64,000 bases of DNA, taken from NCBI GenBank assembly GCA_017654935.2, contig CM065706.1, forward strand, positions 6,265,668 through 6,329,667, given 5' to 3'. The stretch comes from Phymorhynchus buccinoides (Eukaryota; Mollusca; Gastropoda; Neogastropoda; Raphitomidae). How positions within the stretch are numbered: the stretch's first letter is position 1; each line of letters starts with the position of its first letter. Under the pieces are notes generated by a model, which searched no databases, was not told the origin of the DNA, and saw only the letters and a list, made by a program, of their open reading frames with translations. Below, piece by piece: positions 43,002 through 56,600 of the stretch. The translations under genes and the position numbers were made by a program.

Positions 43002-43501
43002 NNNNNNNNNNNNNNNNNNNNNNNNNNNNNNNNNNNNNNNNNNNNNNNNNNNNNNNNNNNNNNNNNNNNNNNNNNNNNNNNNNNNNNNNNNNNNNNNNNN
43101 NNNNNNNNNNNNNNNNNNNNNNNNNNNNNNNNNNNNNNNNNNNNNNNNNNNNNNNNNNNNNNNNNNNNNNNNNNNNNNNNNNNNNNNNNNNNNNNNNNNN
43201 NNNNNNNNNNNNNNNNNNNNNNNNNNNNNNNNNNNNNNNNNNNNNNNNNNNNNNNNNNNNNNNNNNNNNNNNNNNNNNNNNNNNNNNNNNNNNNNNNNNN
43301 NNNNNNNNNNNNNNNNNNNNNNNNNNNNNNNNNNNNNNNNNNNNNNNNNNNNNNNNNNNNNNNNNNNNNNNNNNNNNNNNNNNNNNNNNNNNNNNNNNNN
43401 NNNNNNNNNNNNNNNNNNNNNNNNNNNNNNNNNNNNNNNNNNNNNNNNNNNNNNNNNNNNNNNNNNNNNNNNNNNNNNNNNNNNNNNNNNNNNNNNNNNN
43501 N
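43002..43501. other. Assembly gap of exactly 500 N
   Basis: 500 undetermined bases, a round number usual for a gap of unknown size. It lies between the TRIM-like gene and EMC2, whose C-terminal exon(s) were not found. The order across it is therefore uncertain. Open frames spanning the Ns are meaningless. Confidence 0.99.
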
Positions 43502-43698
43502 GCGTTTTATCATCATTCCTTGGCCAACTCCTTTGCCCGAACTCATGCTGAGGTTAGTCGCCCCGGACCGCCCCGCCGAACTCTCCGACTCTATGCTTGA
43601 ACTCATGCGACTCCACTTGCAACCGACAAACCAAGGGCCCATACTGTCTTACTATTGTTGTACTGTCTTGATGCTGCATTTTATTATCATTCCTTGTT

Positions 43699-43734
<36 letters not shown>

Positions 43735-45025
43735 ACCCCTCCCTCTTTGCCCAAACTCTTGCTCAGGTTAGTCACCGACTGCAACCGACAACCAAGTCAT
43801 ACTGTCTTACTATTGTACCGTCTTGTGCTGCATTTTATTACATCATTAGCCCTGCCCCCCCCCCCCCCCCCCCCCCCCCCACCCCCCTCCCCCCCCCCCT
43901 CCTCTTTTTGCACAAACTCTGGCTCAGGGTTAGTCACCGGACTGCAAACCGACGAAAAACAACAACCAAAGTCATACTGTCCTTACTATTGTTACTGTCT
44001 TGTGCTGCATTTTTATCATCATTCCTTGGCCCCCCCCCCCCCCTCCCCCCCCCACTCTTTTGCCCAAACTCTTGCTCAGGTTAGTCACCGACTGCAACCG
44101 ACAACCAAGTCATACTGTCTTACTATTGTATTGTCTCGTGTTGCGTTTTATTATCATTCCTTGCCCCCCCCCCCCCTCCCTCTTTGCCCAAACTCTTGCT
44201 CAGGTTAGTCACCGACTGCAACCGACAACCAAGTCATACTGTCTTACTATTGTACTGTCTTGTGCTGCGTTTTATCATCATTCCTTGGCCCCTCCTTTGC
44301 CTGAACTCTTGCTGAGGTTAGTCGCCGACTGCAACCGACAACCAATTCATACTGTCTTACTATTGTACGGTCTCGTGTTGCGTTTTATCATCATTCCTAG
44401 GCCAACTCCTTTGCCTGAACTCATGCTGCCGTTAGTCGCCGACTGCAACTGACAACCAAGTCATACAGCATTACAGGGGAACCTCTCTTATAAGACCTTC
44501 AAAAATAAAGAAAAATGAGGTTTTAAAAGGGAGGGGTCTTATTATTTTTTTAAAACTATAACCATAATTTAATATCTGTATTGTTGCATATTCGGGACTT
44601 TCCTGGTGTTGCACTGCCTTCAGGCATTGCTTCCAGGATCGCTCACACCATCTTTCTACTAATGTCCCATATCATATGTGTCTGTTCCAGACCAGAGGAC
44701 GTTAAGCAGAATTTGATCGGAGGTCATTTCAATACTTACAAAGAAGGGCAATGTCTCAGAGAAGTAGGTCTTATGTGGGAGGGAGTCTTATAATGGGAGG
44801 TCTTATAAGGGAGGTTCCACTGTACTAATGTACTGTCTTGTGCTGCGTTTTATCATCATTCCTTGGCCCCCCTTTGCCCGAACTCATGCTGAGGTTAGTT
44901 GGCGGACTGCAACCGACAACCAAGTCATACTGCATTACTATTGTACTGTCTTGTGCTGCGTTTTATCATCATTCCTTGGCCCCCCCCTCTATGCCCGAAC
45001 TCATGCTCAAGTTGGTAACTAACTG
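43502..45025. repeat. ~115-bp tandem array with poly-C, split by a MITE
   Basis: About nine copies of a unit carry TTTTATCATCATTCCTTGG, a variable C run, CCCGAACTCATGCTGAGG, TTAGTCGCCGACTGCAACCG and ACAACCAAGTCATACTGTC. The C run ranges from a few to over 30 bases. The TA-flanked MITE at 44474-44822 sits inside one unit. Confidence 0.88.
44474..44822. mobile_element. TA-flanked MITE inside the array
   Basis: CAGGGGAACCTCTCTTATAA and AAGGGAGGTTCCACTG ends flanked by TA. The array unit resumes directly after it, so it is an insertion younger than that array copy. It also contains an internal insert near 44590-44700. Confidence 0.75.
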
Positions 45026-45296
45026 CAAACAAATGGTATATTGTCTGTTTTTAGAAATATTTACTAGACAGGAAAGAAAAACTTGGGTAATTCATTTTTG
45101 CATGATTTTGCAAAATTAATGGTCTAATTCCTCAATGAAGGAAAAACATAGAGAGGGCTAATCATGACAAGAGTTTTGAAATCCATTTTTCTTCTTTGAA
45201 ACTTTGAATATGATTCTACTGAATTTTGTTTTGAAAAGATCCAAACCTGCAAGTACTTCCTACAGGAATATACAGTTTAACACCCACACACACACA

Positions 45297-45460
45297 ACAA
45301 AGCTTGACAATCTGGCATAGATAGGCTGACCGACAGGCCAGTTTCCTGCCACGTACCATCAAGGCATGGAACCACCTCCCGGAGCAGGCTGTTGAGGCAC
45401 CTTGGGTACCTTCGTGTCCTGGGTCTCCAAATCACAATAACTTACCCCACCCCACTTCTC
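45297..45460 (+). mobile_element. LINE reverse-transcriptase tail fragment
   Basis: The plus strand reads FLPRTIKAWNHLPEQAVEAP, which resembles the C-terminal end of non-LTR reverse transcriptases (pattern PRTIxxWNxLP). The sequence before it (AAGCTTGACAATCTGG...) is a diverged relative of the EMC2 array unit at 45715. No stop-free upstream RT is present. Confidence 0.5.
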
Positions 45461-45714
45461 TCTTTTTTTTCCCAATGGCACGGCATCACGTTGGGGCCCG
45501 ATTATTGGGACCTGGCTGGCTGGGTCATTCTCTAGCTTGGCGCGGCATCACGTTAGGGGCCGATCAGCGGAACCTAACTGGCTGGGCCAGGCTTTCTGTC
45601 GTCTTCTTCTTCTACTACTGTCAACTTTCTTCTTCTCAGTATAGTACCTCAGTGCGCATTTCTGCAGATCCCCCTAAAGTAACAGCGACAGAATATAGTC
45701 AGAAGTGACTGTGG

Positions 45715-46283
45715 TCGCTTTATGGAAAGGAAGGAAAGGAAGACAGTGAAACAGACAGGTGAAACACACACAACACTGACAAAGGTGTTTACCAGAAAAA
45801 GGCCGTACAGCGCCCTCATGTTGCTGGGAGAAAGCTTGACAACCTGGTATATATAGGCTGACAGACAGGACAGTGAAACAGACAGGTGAAACACACACAA
45901 CACTGACAAAGGTTGTACAGCGCCCTCATGTTGCTGGGAGAAAGCTTGACAGCCTGGTATATATAGGCTGACAGACAGGACAGTGAAACAGACAGGTGAA
46001 ACACACACAACACTGACAAAGGTGTTTACCAGAAAAAGGCCGTACAGCGCCCTCATGTTGCTGGGAGAAAGCTTGACGGCCTGGTATATATAGGCTGACA
46101 GACAGGACAGTGAAACAGACAGGTGAAACACACACAACACTGACTAAGGTGTTTACCAGAAAAAGGCCGTACAGCGCCCTCATGTTGCTGGGAGAAAGCT
46201 TGACGGCCTGGTATATATAGGCTGACAGACAGGACAGTGAAACAGACAGGTGAAACACACACAACACTGACAAAGGTGTTTAC
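45715..46283 (-). repeat. 127-bp tandem array copying the end of an EMC2 exon and its donor
   Basis: There are four extra copies next to the real exon end (period 127-128; one is shortened to 109). Each carries, on the minus strand, the coding end [15 protein letters not shown] and the donor CTG|GTAAAC or its relative, then about 75 bases of intron ending CTGTCCTGTCTGTCAG and TATATACCAG. Each unit thus has a coding block preceded by acceptor-like CAG sites and followed by a donor. Because 127 is not a multiple of three, all frames stay open for long stretches. Confidence 0.9.
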
Positions 46284-46394
46284 CAGGAAAAGGCCGTACA
46301 GCGCCCTCATGTTGCTGGGAGAAAGCTTGATGGCCTGTGCGTAGTACGACCTCGCCAGTTCCATGTTGTCTGTGCCGCCATACGTGTACTTGAT
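46284..46394 (-). CDS. EMC2: EMC2 exon (eighth)
   Basis: 111 bases, [20 protein letters not shown] then [17 protein letters not shown]. Acceptor GTCATCAG, donor CTG|GTAAAC. Its last ~50 bases and donor are repeated in the downstream 127-bp array. Confidence 0.94.
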
Positions 46395-49300
46395 CTGATG
46401 ACACACACACACGTAATTCATGTATTAGACTTTATGGGGGGAATGGAAAAATGGGTAAAGGTAAAGATGTGCCCCCCCCCCCCCCCCACCTATCTCGGTT
46501 AATTCTATTTTTCCGTTTTTGCCTTTCTTACCATACATAAAGCTGTATTTTAGGAACATTTTCAGCTAATAACCTTTTTGGAATACTAACCCTAGCCCTA
46601 ACCCTAGCCCTAAACCTAACCCTACCCCCCACTATGTACTGCAGTACACCGCGATTTGTCACAGTTGTGGTTCGTTGCGTTTTTCCGTCTTATAGGGTGG
46701 GGGGTAGGGTTTTAGGGCTAGGGTTAGGGCTAGGGTTAGGGCTAGGGTTAGTATTCCAAAAAGGTTATTAGCTAAAATTGTTCCTAAAATACAGCTTTAT
46801 GTATTGTCAGAAAGGCAATAACGGAAAAATAGAATTAACCGAGATAGGTAGGGGGGGTGGCACATCTTGACCTTTACCGAAAAATGGAATTAACAGAGAA
46901 ATGTATGGGGGGGGGGGGGGGGGGGGGGGCCACATCTGACCTTTACCAAAATTCTCATATCAGAACATCGGTACTTAATATTCTGACACTTTAAACATGA
47001 GATTTGAATCCATTGACTACCAAAACCAGCTTTGAGTCTAAAGAAGCTCAAAATAGGCTGAAGAATGTGGCCAGACACAGATTTAACCCTTTCGCCGCCA
47101 GCCATTTTCAGCACACAAAAAATCCATTAAAATTAAAGTGGGAAGAGAAAAAAAATGTAGCTGCAATATTGTGAATTCCTCTGTGACATGCATAACATTA
47201 GGCCTATCCTTACCTCCCAAAATTAAGAAAATAGGGTCTTTGGATAACAGGCCCTGATTTGATGCCTTTTAGTGACATGGGTGGTAAACCATTGTGGTGC
47301 ATAAATGCGACATTGGCGGTGAAAGGGTTAATCATACTGATAAATGTAGAATGGAAAGAAAAAATCCACAGATAAGCCGCATCAGTCTATAAGCCGCATG
47401 GGCCAAAGTTGAGGGGAAAAGTAGCGGCTTATAGTCTGCATTTAACGGTTTACGAAGTTGTAGTCTGAAAACATATGGGGCAAAGGTAAAGATGTGCCCC
47501 CCCCACCCCACCCCTGCTTTTCTCGGTTAATTCCATTTTTCCGTTTTTGCCTTTCTTACCAAACATAAAGCTGTATTTTATGAACCTTTTCAGCTAATTA
47601 TCTTTTTGGAATAATAACCCTAACCATGTACTGCAGTACACCACACATTTGTCACAGTCGTGGTTCATTGCGTTCTTCCGTCTTATAGAGGGGGGGTAGG
47701 TTAGGGACAGGGTTAGGGTTAGGGTTATTATTCCAAAAAGATAATTAGGTGAAAAGGTTCATAAAATACAGCTTTATGTTTGGTAAGAAAGGCAAAAACG
47801 GAAAAATACAATTAACCGAGAAATGCAGGGGGGGGGGCACATCTTGACCTTTACCAAATATGGTAAGTACCCACACGCACGCAAACAAGCATAGTACTCA
47901 CATCGGCGTACTTCTGGTGGTACAGGTGGTTGTGAGGGTTGGACATGATCAGCTCCTCCAGGCAAAAGGAGGCGTTGGCGTAGTCATGCAGGGAGAGGTA
48001 GAGGTCACACAGCTCGTTCCACGCCTCATAGTCCGTCATGAACCTGACAAACAGCATAAAGGGTTAATTCTGACACACACCATAAAGGGTTAATTCTGAC
48101 ACACACCATAAAGGGTTAATTCTGACACACACCATAAAGGGTTAATTCTGACACACACCATAAAGGGTTAATTCTGACACACACCATAAAGGGTTAATTC
48201 TGACACACACCATAAAGGGTTAATTCTGACACACACCATAAAGGGTTAATTCTGACACACCCCATAAAGGGTTAACTCTGACCACACCATAAAGGGTTAA
48301 TTCTGACACACACCATAAAGGGTTAATTCTGACACACACCATAAAGGGTTAATTCTGACACACACCATAAAGGGTTAATTCTGACACACACCATAAAGGG
48401 TTCATTCTAACACACACCATAAAGGGTTAATTCTGACACACACCATAAAGGGTTAATTCTGACACACACCATAAAGGGTTAATTCTGACACACACCATAA
48501 AGGGTTAATTCTGACACACACCATAAAGGGTTAATTCTGACACACACCATAAAGGGTTAATTCTGACCACACCATAAAGGGTTAATTCTGACACACACCA
48601 TAAAGGGTTAATTCTGACACACACCATAAAGGGTTAATTCTGACACACACCATAAAGGGTTAATTCTGACACACACCATAAAGGGTTAATTCTGACACAC
48701 ACCATAAAGGGTTAATTCTGACACACACCATAAAGGGTTAATTCTGACACACACCATAAAGGGTTAATTCTGACACACCCCATAAAGGGTTAACTCTGAC
48801 CACACCATAAAGGGTTAATTCTGACACACCCCATAAAGGGTTAATTCTGACACACACCATAAAGGGTTAATTCTGACACACACCATAAAGGGTTAATTCT
48901 GACACACACCATAAAGGGTTAATTCTGACACACACCATAAAGGGTTAATTCTGACACACACCATAAAGGGTTAATTCTGACACACACCATAAAGGGTTAA
49001 TTCTGACACACACCATAAAGGGTTAATTCTGACACACACCATAAAGGGTTAATTCTGACACACACCATAAAGGGTTCATTCTGACACACGCCATTGATAA
49101 AGGGTTAATTCTGACACACCCCATAAAGGGTTAATTCTGACACACACCATAAAGGGTTAATTCTGACACACACCATAAAGGGTTAATTCTGACACACACC
49201 ATAAAGGGTTAATTCTGACACACACCATAAAGGGTTAATTCCTGACACACACCATAAAGGGTTAATTCCTGACACACACCATAAAGGGTTAATTCCTGAC

Positions 49301-50616
49301 ACACACCATAAAGGGTTAATTCTGACACACACCATAAAGGGTTAATTCTGACACACACCATAAAGGGTTAATTCTGACCACACCATAAAGGGTTAATTCT
49401 GACACACCCCATAAAGGGTTAATTCTGACACACACCATAAAGGGTTAATTCTGACACACACCATAAAGGGTTAATTCTGACACACACCATAAAGGGTTAA
49501 TCCTGACACACACCATAAAGGGTTAATTCTGACACACGCCATAAAGGGTTAATTCTGACACACACCATAAAGGGTTAATTCTGACACACCCCATAAAGGG
49601 TTAATTCTGACACACACCATAAAGGGTTCATTCTAACACACGCCATTGATAAAGGGTTAATTCTGACACACCCCATAAAGGGTTAATTCTGACACACACC
49701 ATAAAGGGTTAATTCTGACACACACCATAAAGGGTTAACTCTGACACACACCATAAAGGGTTAATTCCTGACACACACCATAAAGGGTTAATTCTGACAC
49801 ACACCATAAAGGGTTCATTCTAACACACGCCATTGATAAAGGGTTAATTCTGACACACCCCATAAAGGGTTAATTCTGACACACACCATAAAGGGTTAAT
49901 TCTGACACACACCATAAAGGGTTAATTCTGACACACACCATAAAGGGTTAATTCTGACACACACCATAAAGGGTTAACTCTGACCACACCATAAAGGGTT
50001 AATTCTGACACACACCATAAAGGGTTAATTCTGACACACGCCATAAAGGGTTAATTCCTGACACACCACACCACACCATGTTCATTCTGTCTTTAATTAA
50101 AATCAGGGGGTGGGGGTGGGGGTGTGAGAGATGGGGCAGTGGGTGGATGCCTCGTGTCTCCATACGGGGGGAGCTGGACGACCCCGCCCCCTCCACGAGT
50201 CTCTCCCCGTGGGGATACTGGGGGGGGGGGGGGGGTCTTTTGTAAAAATAGTTGCCCCACTTTCTGAAAGTTCTGTGCTTGTAACCTCCTCTAATCTGCC
50301 ACTCTCATTGGCTCTGCCTTTTCCCTTTGCTTTCTATCATCTACTATCTTTCCGACTTATTGGCCCATTCTCCTGCCTTTTTTAAAAGAAACAAATATTT
50401 TTTTCTCCTTTGAGCTCCTCCGAAATCGGAATGTGTCAACTGTACGCAGCGGGGAGACCAGTGAAAAACTGAAAACCGGACACATACGTGCCTTACCCAT
50501 TATGGCCATATGGTTTGTGAACGCATAAGAAGAAGAAGAAGGGGGGGGTGAGATTTTGACCAAATGACAACGTTTCCGTTGCCACTGGGATTAACGTATG
50601 CTAAGTGCATGGGCAC

Positions 50617-50650
<34 letters not shown>

Positions 50651-53600
50651 TCCACGTTCAGACCAGTAAGGCCTAGTGCAAAGTGAGAGGAAAAATCCCC
50701 TGTACCCAGGTTCGAACTCGGGTTTACTTGACACGAAGCGAACGCGCTACCACTGTGCCACTCTACACTGATGTAATCATCAGAATGATGCAGCAGACGC
50801 TGAGGAAGGGCAATTTTTAAACAACACTAACAGCATGACATATATCGATAGACCTGTCCATGTGTACCGTATTTCACGGACTATAAGCCGCAACTTTTTT
50901 TTGGACCCCCCCCCCCCCCACCCACCCCTTGCGGCTAGTACAGTGCCGCGGCCTAAACGTTACCGAAAAAGAAAGTAAACTCAACTCAGTGGCATCCTTT
51001 GATCTGTGGCCTTTTGAGCTACAGCTTGTGTCTTTGGATATTTCTTTTCCTATAGCCCTGGAGAGCTTCTATGCCAAAGGGGACCTTTGCATCATGACTT
51101 GAAGTCAAAGCCTGTGTTTGTGCACTTAACAAGCCTACTACTTGATGACCAAAAAATCACCTTCATTTCGGAATATTTTTTCACAAAATGACGATCTGTT
51201 TCGCGCTCCGACACTTTCGTTTTGGCAGTCAACACACCCGCGATCAACTCTAGACTCAACCGGAAGCGAACATCGTGCATCCGCGGCTTATGCGTTACTT
51301 TCTGATGATTTTTTTTTTTAAGTAGGGGGTGCGGCTTATATTATGAAACGGCTTGTAGTCCGTGAATTACGGTATTTCTTTAACCCTTTCACCGCCAACG
51401 TCGCATTTTTGCACCACAATGATTTAACACCCATGTCATTAAAACCCTTGAAATCAGGGTCTGTTATTCAAATTTGAGCAGTAAGGATTGACCCCATTCT
51501 AAATGTGTCACAGAAAAATCCAACAATATTGCAGACAAAATCTTTTGTGTAGCCAAGTAGCTTTAATGGAAATTTTTGGCTCAAAGATGGCTGGCGGTGA
51601 AAGGGTTAACCCTCTTGCATTTATTCCGGCCCAAACCGGCCAGGCGGAAGTTGCCTCTTGAAGTGTATTCAAGTCGCCCGAAACCGCCCCGTAGCTTGCC
51701 CGCACTCTGAGACCCCCTCTGATGGCATTTTTCCATCACACACAAAGTTCTGGCTTGCTATACACACACTATGAAGAAGCTTCTCACTTGCAGTGATGTG
51801 ATAGTAACCATATGGTGATCTGTGTGCTTCAAAAAACAGATTTTCCTGAAAAAGTGTGAAAGAATCTGAACACTAGAAGGTTTTTTTGTAGCAAATGCGA
51901 ATGCATGAGGTTTAACTCATTCGCATTGCAACGATTCTGAATTATTAAAAAACCTCACAAATCACTCCAGCCATACACACAAACAAAACATACATAAAGA
52001 AAAGGAGAAATGAAAGAAGATTACAGGTTTTTACTTCAGGTTTAGACATAGGGAAGTGGTAGATCAGACTTTGTTATATATAGACTTTATGTAGAAAAAC
52101 CCTCTACACCGATTGGTTTCCCCACAACAAACCACTACAAATGCAAAGTCAGAGGCAAAATTGTGGTCTAAGAGAGCGAAGCGAGTTTAGAAGTGACCAA
52201 GGTGCACAGATTTACTTCCCTTGAAACAAATGCATCAAATTGACAGTTATCTATCAATTCCGGACATATATGGCCGGAACGACTTGAATGAGTTAAACTA
52301 TTTCTTCAGTCAATGAACACAAGGGCAAATAAGGTGGATGTTCCAACACGGCTCACTTTTTCAGATAGTCGTTCAACTTGTCGATGGCTTCGGGGATCTT
52401 TTTCTGCGACTTCAGAATGGCCACCAGCCTCTTCTTGGCAAACTGTGTAAAAAACACACCCAAAAATCAATAGAATTTAAAAGATGAAAGAAAGAAACAA
52501 AAAACAACACACACACACAAAACAAACAAGCAAAACTCACGAGTTATTTCGGACTGAAACCAAAGATATTCTAAAAGGGTAAGATGGATTACTTAAAAGC
52601 TCGGCGAACCGGGCTGATAGAGTTATCGTTAGTGGGGATGTGTACACTATTCACAGTGGAGGCTATCCAAAAACTTGGACTGGAACTTGAACGGAGAATT
52701 CAACTGGCCTATCGATGTGTAAAGTGTGTCACGTTTCAAAGGGACATAACCAGTGTTTCTGTCCTCACTACTCATATAGGTCAAAAGAGACTGGATGTTT
52801 ATCTTCCCCTGTACAGTCTTTGCTGAAACTACACAGTACACTAATTCTCCTCATTCTAGCTCTTTTCAGTTTTCCACAGAGAGCTATTTGTTTCAAGTTA
52901 TTTCTTTTAACAGAGGCAAATATTCTTATCATTGATTTTGGTTAGGGATAGGAAAAGACCTTACAAGTGGCATGCCACCATAAAACAATGTAAGCCTAAT
53001 GGATAAAACACTTTAAATTGGTTTATGCTGGTGACGAGTGTTAACAAAAGGCATGAACTGAAAGGAGCTGAGAAAAGCTACTGCGACTAGTAATTACTTA
53101 AAGATCAGGCTGGAAAAAAAAAGATTAAAAAAAAAGGCTGTGTTCCAGTTTGTAAAGGCCCCAGTAGGTCATGAGGCTAAAACTACTCTTTTCACACACA
53201 ACTTTGTGTGTGTGTGTGGGGGGGGCGTGGATAGAGTAGCATAGGATGGATGTGTAAACATACCCAGCAACATGTTACAAAGCATTTATCGCATGCCATA
53301 ATAAATTTTTCGAAAGCACAATTTATGAAAAGAAAAAGAAGTACCGTAGCTGAAAGAATTTAGGTAATTAGTATTTTGTCTGATGATTTTCGTCCTGTTA
53401 CTTAGCTCCATTTCTCTTCATTTTTTCCCCTAATGCCTTTCAGGGCTCCCAATCGTCCCGCAAAACAAGGGGTCCCAGGCACTCCTTCACTGACAGTATA
53501 GAGGGTCCTAGAGGCCGGATAGAGGGTCCCAGTGGCATTGCGAATCCTAAAAAAAAAAATTTCTACTGCGTCCCTGGGACCCCCTGCATTCTTTTAGAGG

Positions 53601-56600
53601 GTCCTTTAGAATTTTAGAGCTTCACAGACCCTCAAATGCGGGTCCCTGGGAGCCCTGCCTTTTTACTTTAGTCATTAAAATGCAGCAAAACTACAAGAAA
53701 ATCGGGGTGCCTGCTTTACAAATCAGGTTTGCACCAAACCTTAACCAGTTTAAAAACCTCCTGGACAAAGACCCTAAATTGACAGAATTGAGATACCCCT
53801 ATAGTATGACTGATTGAGCCCAATACTACAAAAACTAAATTGAAAGGGCACTTCAGAGGCCGCGAGGCCTGGTTGCCATCATTACACTGACCTTTACTTG
53901 GCTTGTCTGTTTGTTGTTTTGAATTTGAAGTCTATACAGGCAGCACACAAAATTAGAATTGAACATTGAATGCTTAATTTCAGGGCAGGAAAACCGCAAT
54001 CCATCTTACCATGTTTGCGTCATCCTTATCGGATATTTCCTGGTAAATTTCCGTCGCTTTGGCATAGCTGTGAGACAGACAGAAAGAAACAACGAAGGAG
54101 TAGTTGGGTCATTTGCATCTAAAAGCATAGATATACAAACTCTAAAGCTGACATTTATAACAAACAAACAACATATCATCGGTGAAAGTCAGAAACCTCT
54201 TGGGAATTTTTTATTTTTTTTTATATTTTTTAAATTAACTGCGTTTACCACAAGTTATTAGCTGTGATGAATATGTTGTTCAAGACATTGCGAGTTCATT
54301 CCTGCATTTAAAAAAAATTACTTTCTTTTTTAATACTTGAAAAGAACGAAGATAATGTTTTTGTCCTTAACCCTATCACCGCCAAAATTTTAGCACCACA
54401 GTGGTTTAACACCTATGTCACTAAAAGGCATCAAATTGGGGTCTATTATTTAAACACCCTATTGTCTTAGTTTTGGGAAGTAAGAATAGACCTTATTTTA
54501 TTATGTGACAGAAGAATCCCCAATACTGCAGATGGATTTTGTTCTATATCCAGGTAAATTTAATGGACATTTTTGGCTGAAATATGGCTGGCGGTGAAAG
54601 GGTTAAGTAAATACCAATTTGGGTTGGGGGGGGGAGAAGAAATTAAAAAGAAAAGAAACAGCAAGCATCAAGTACCATCCCTCTGCCTCTAGCAGCATGC
54701 CCTCCAGCCTCCTGACACGCACGCTGTCTGGGAACTTGGAGTCCAGGGCCTCAATGCACATCTGCACTCACCACAAAAAAATATGGGGTGATATTCTTCG
54801 ATACAGACCTGTGCACACAAATACAAGAACATGCATGACACGCACAGACACACACTGACACGCACGCTGTCTGGAAACGTGGTGTCCAAGGCCTCATGCA
54901 CATCTGCAGTCATCACAAAAATATACGGGTCACTTACTCACTACACAATCGAAACTCAGTAGTAATAATAATAATAATAATAATGATGAGCATTTATTGT
55001 CAAAGAAGCCCTAGCAGCCCTGAAAGTGGAAAATGTTGTTCACCAGCCTTTGGATGGTAACCTTTTTTTTGTTACCAGCCAAACCAAAATTATTACCAGC
55101 CAAACCAAAATTATTACCAGCCAAACCAATTTTTTTACCAGCCAAACTAAATGTACACATTTTTTGCAAAGAAACCACAGTATGGAAAATAAGGCAGATA
55201 ACTTACCACAGGTCTATACTCGAACCAGGCTAGTTCACTCTCCTTTTTCAGACCACAAACTGCTACATCCTTTCATATTTTTGGCGAGCACGCAAATTGC
55301 GTATCGTATTTCCGGTACATGGGAAAACATGGACTGGGAAAGGAATCTCGCGCGAGAAAGAACATAATTTTTTTGCCCACTCGCATTTGGTGGGTGAAGT
55401 GAATTATAAACTCGCCTTTTTTTCTTCTTTCACTCGCCACTTTCAGGGCCGCCTAAGCGCTTACAATAATAAACGAATAAATGAATTTAACCCAATGAGC
55501 AGTGGAAATATTTCAATGTCAAAAATTGTTCTTCTTCTTCCTATTGGGGAAGTTTATCCTGCCTCACACCCAAAGTCTTCGATTAGACTGCAATTGCTGC
55601 ACAGGATGCATGCTGTGAGCTTATGTCATCCATTATGGCGAAGTCCTACCGAATAGTGGAATAACATGTGCGCAAGATCTTTGTTTCGCACACACACACA
55701 CACACACGCGCGCGCACACACACACTCACACTACACAACACACGCGCACAAATCACAAGCCCCATGCACACACACAAACACACACACATGGAAAGGACAA
55801 ACTACTTTGAAAAGAAATGAAGCAGGGCCTGTATTCACGTTGAGATAGCATGAGACTTAGCATGATGCTAACTTAGAAGCTCTTCCAATGTCCTATAGGA
55901 TTTAATAGGACTTTTGGAAGAGCTTCTAAGTTAGCATGATGCTAAGTCTCATGCTATCTCAACGTGAATACAGACCCAGGCTATGATTTGAAGACAGTTG
56001 TTTTGAGAGAAGACTTCAATGAAGACAGGGAGTTGGCAGAACGGAGGGGAAAAGGGAGTTCATTCCAAGTGGAGGGGGCCTGGAAAGAGAAGGAACGTTC
56101 GCCAAGGGTCCTGGTGCGGTAACGAGGGATCTGGAGCGAGAGAAGTGTTGGAGAAGGAGCGTAACTGTCTAACAGGTGTGTAAAGATCAGGCATCAGAAT
56201 AGTCTGAAGTCCAATCCTCTGAAAACCGCGGTCCAAGAGCCATCAAGGCCCCAGACTATAGAGGGACAACACAGATCAGTTCTCAACATCAACAAAAAGG
56301 CTTTATGCAGTGAGGAATCGCTTTAAAATGCTATTTAACAGAAAGTCAAAACCTCTGATAGAAGAGGCCAATCCTCTGTCAGAAATTCTCAATCCTCTGA
56401 AATTAGCTGATCCTCTGACAATTCTGATGCCTGAAAGATTCAGCAAGATAAGGAGCCAGACCATTTAGGGATTTGCAACAGATAAGAGCACAGAGAGAGA
56501 GCTTGTATACATGTAGTCAATACGCTTTCCAACAGGGAGCCAGTGAAGAGATTCAAGTATTCCGACAACCCAACTGACGGGGCAAAACTGTTGATAAATG

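Noticed and set aside
42728..44084. Open frames running through the N gap
   Set aside because: They exist only because undetermined bases contain no stops.
43506..45025. Repeated coding domain in the ~115-bp array
   Set aside because: The unit contains a CTGAGGTTAGT donor-like site, but poly-C lengths vary and no common frame is kept across copies.
48054..50075. CRISPR array
   Set aside because: Units are contiguous 26-bp repeats without unique spacers in an animal intron.
52584..52826. 80-residue plus-strand frame in an EMC2 intron
   Set aside because: No splice sites, no recognisable motif, and it lies opposite the gene.
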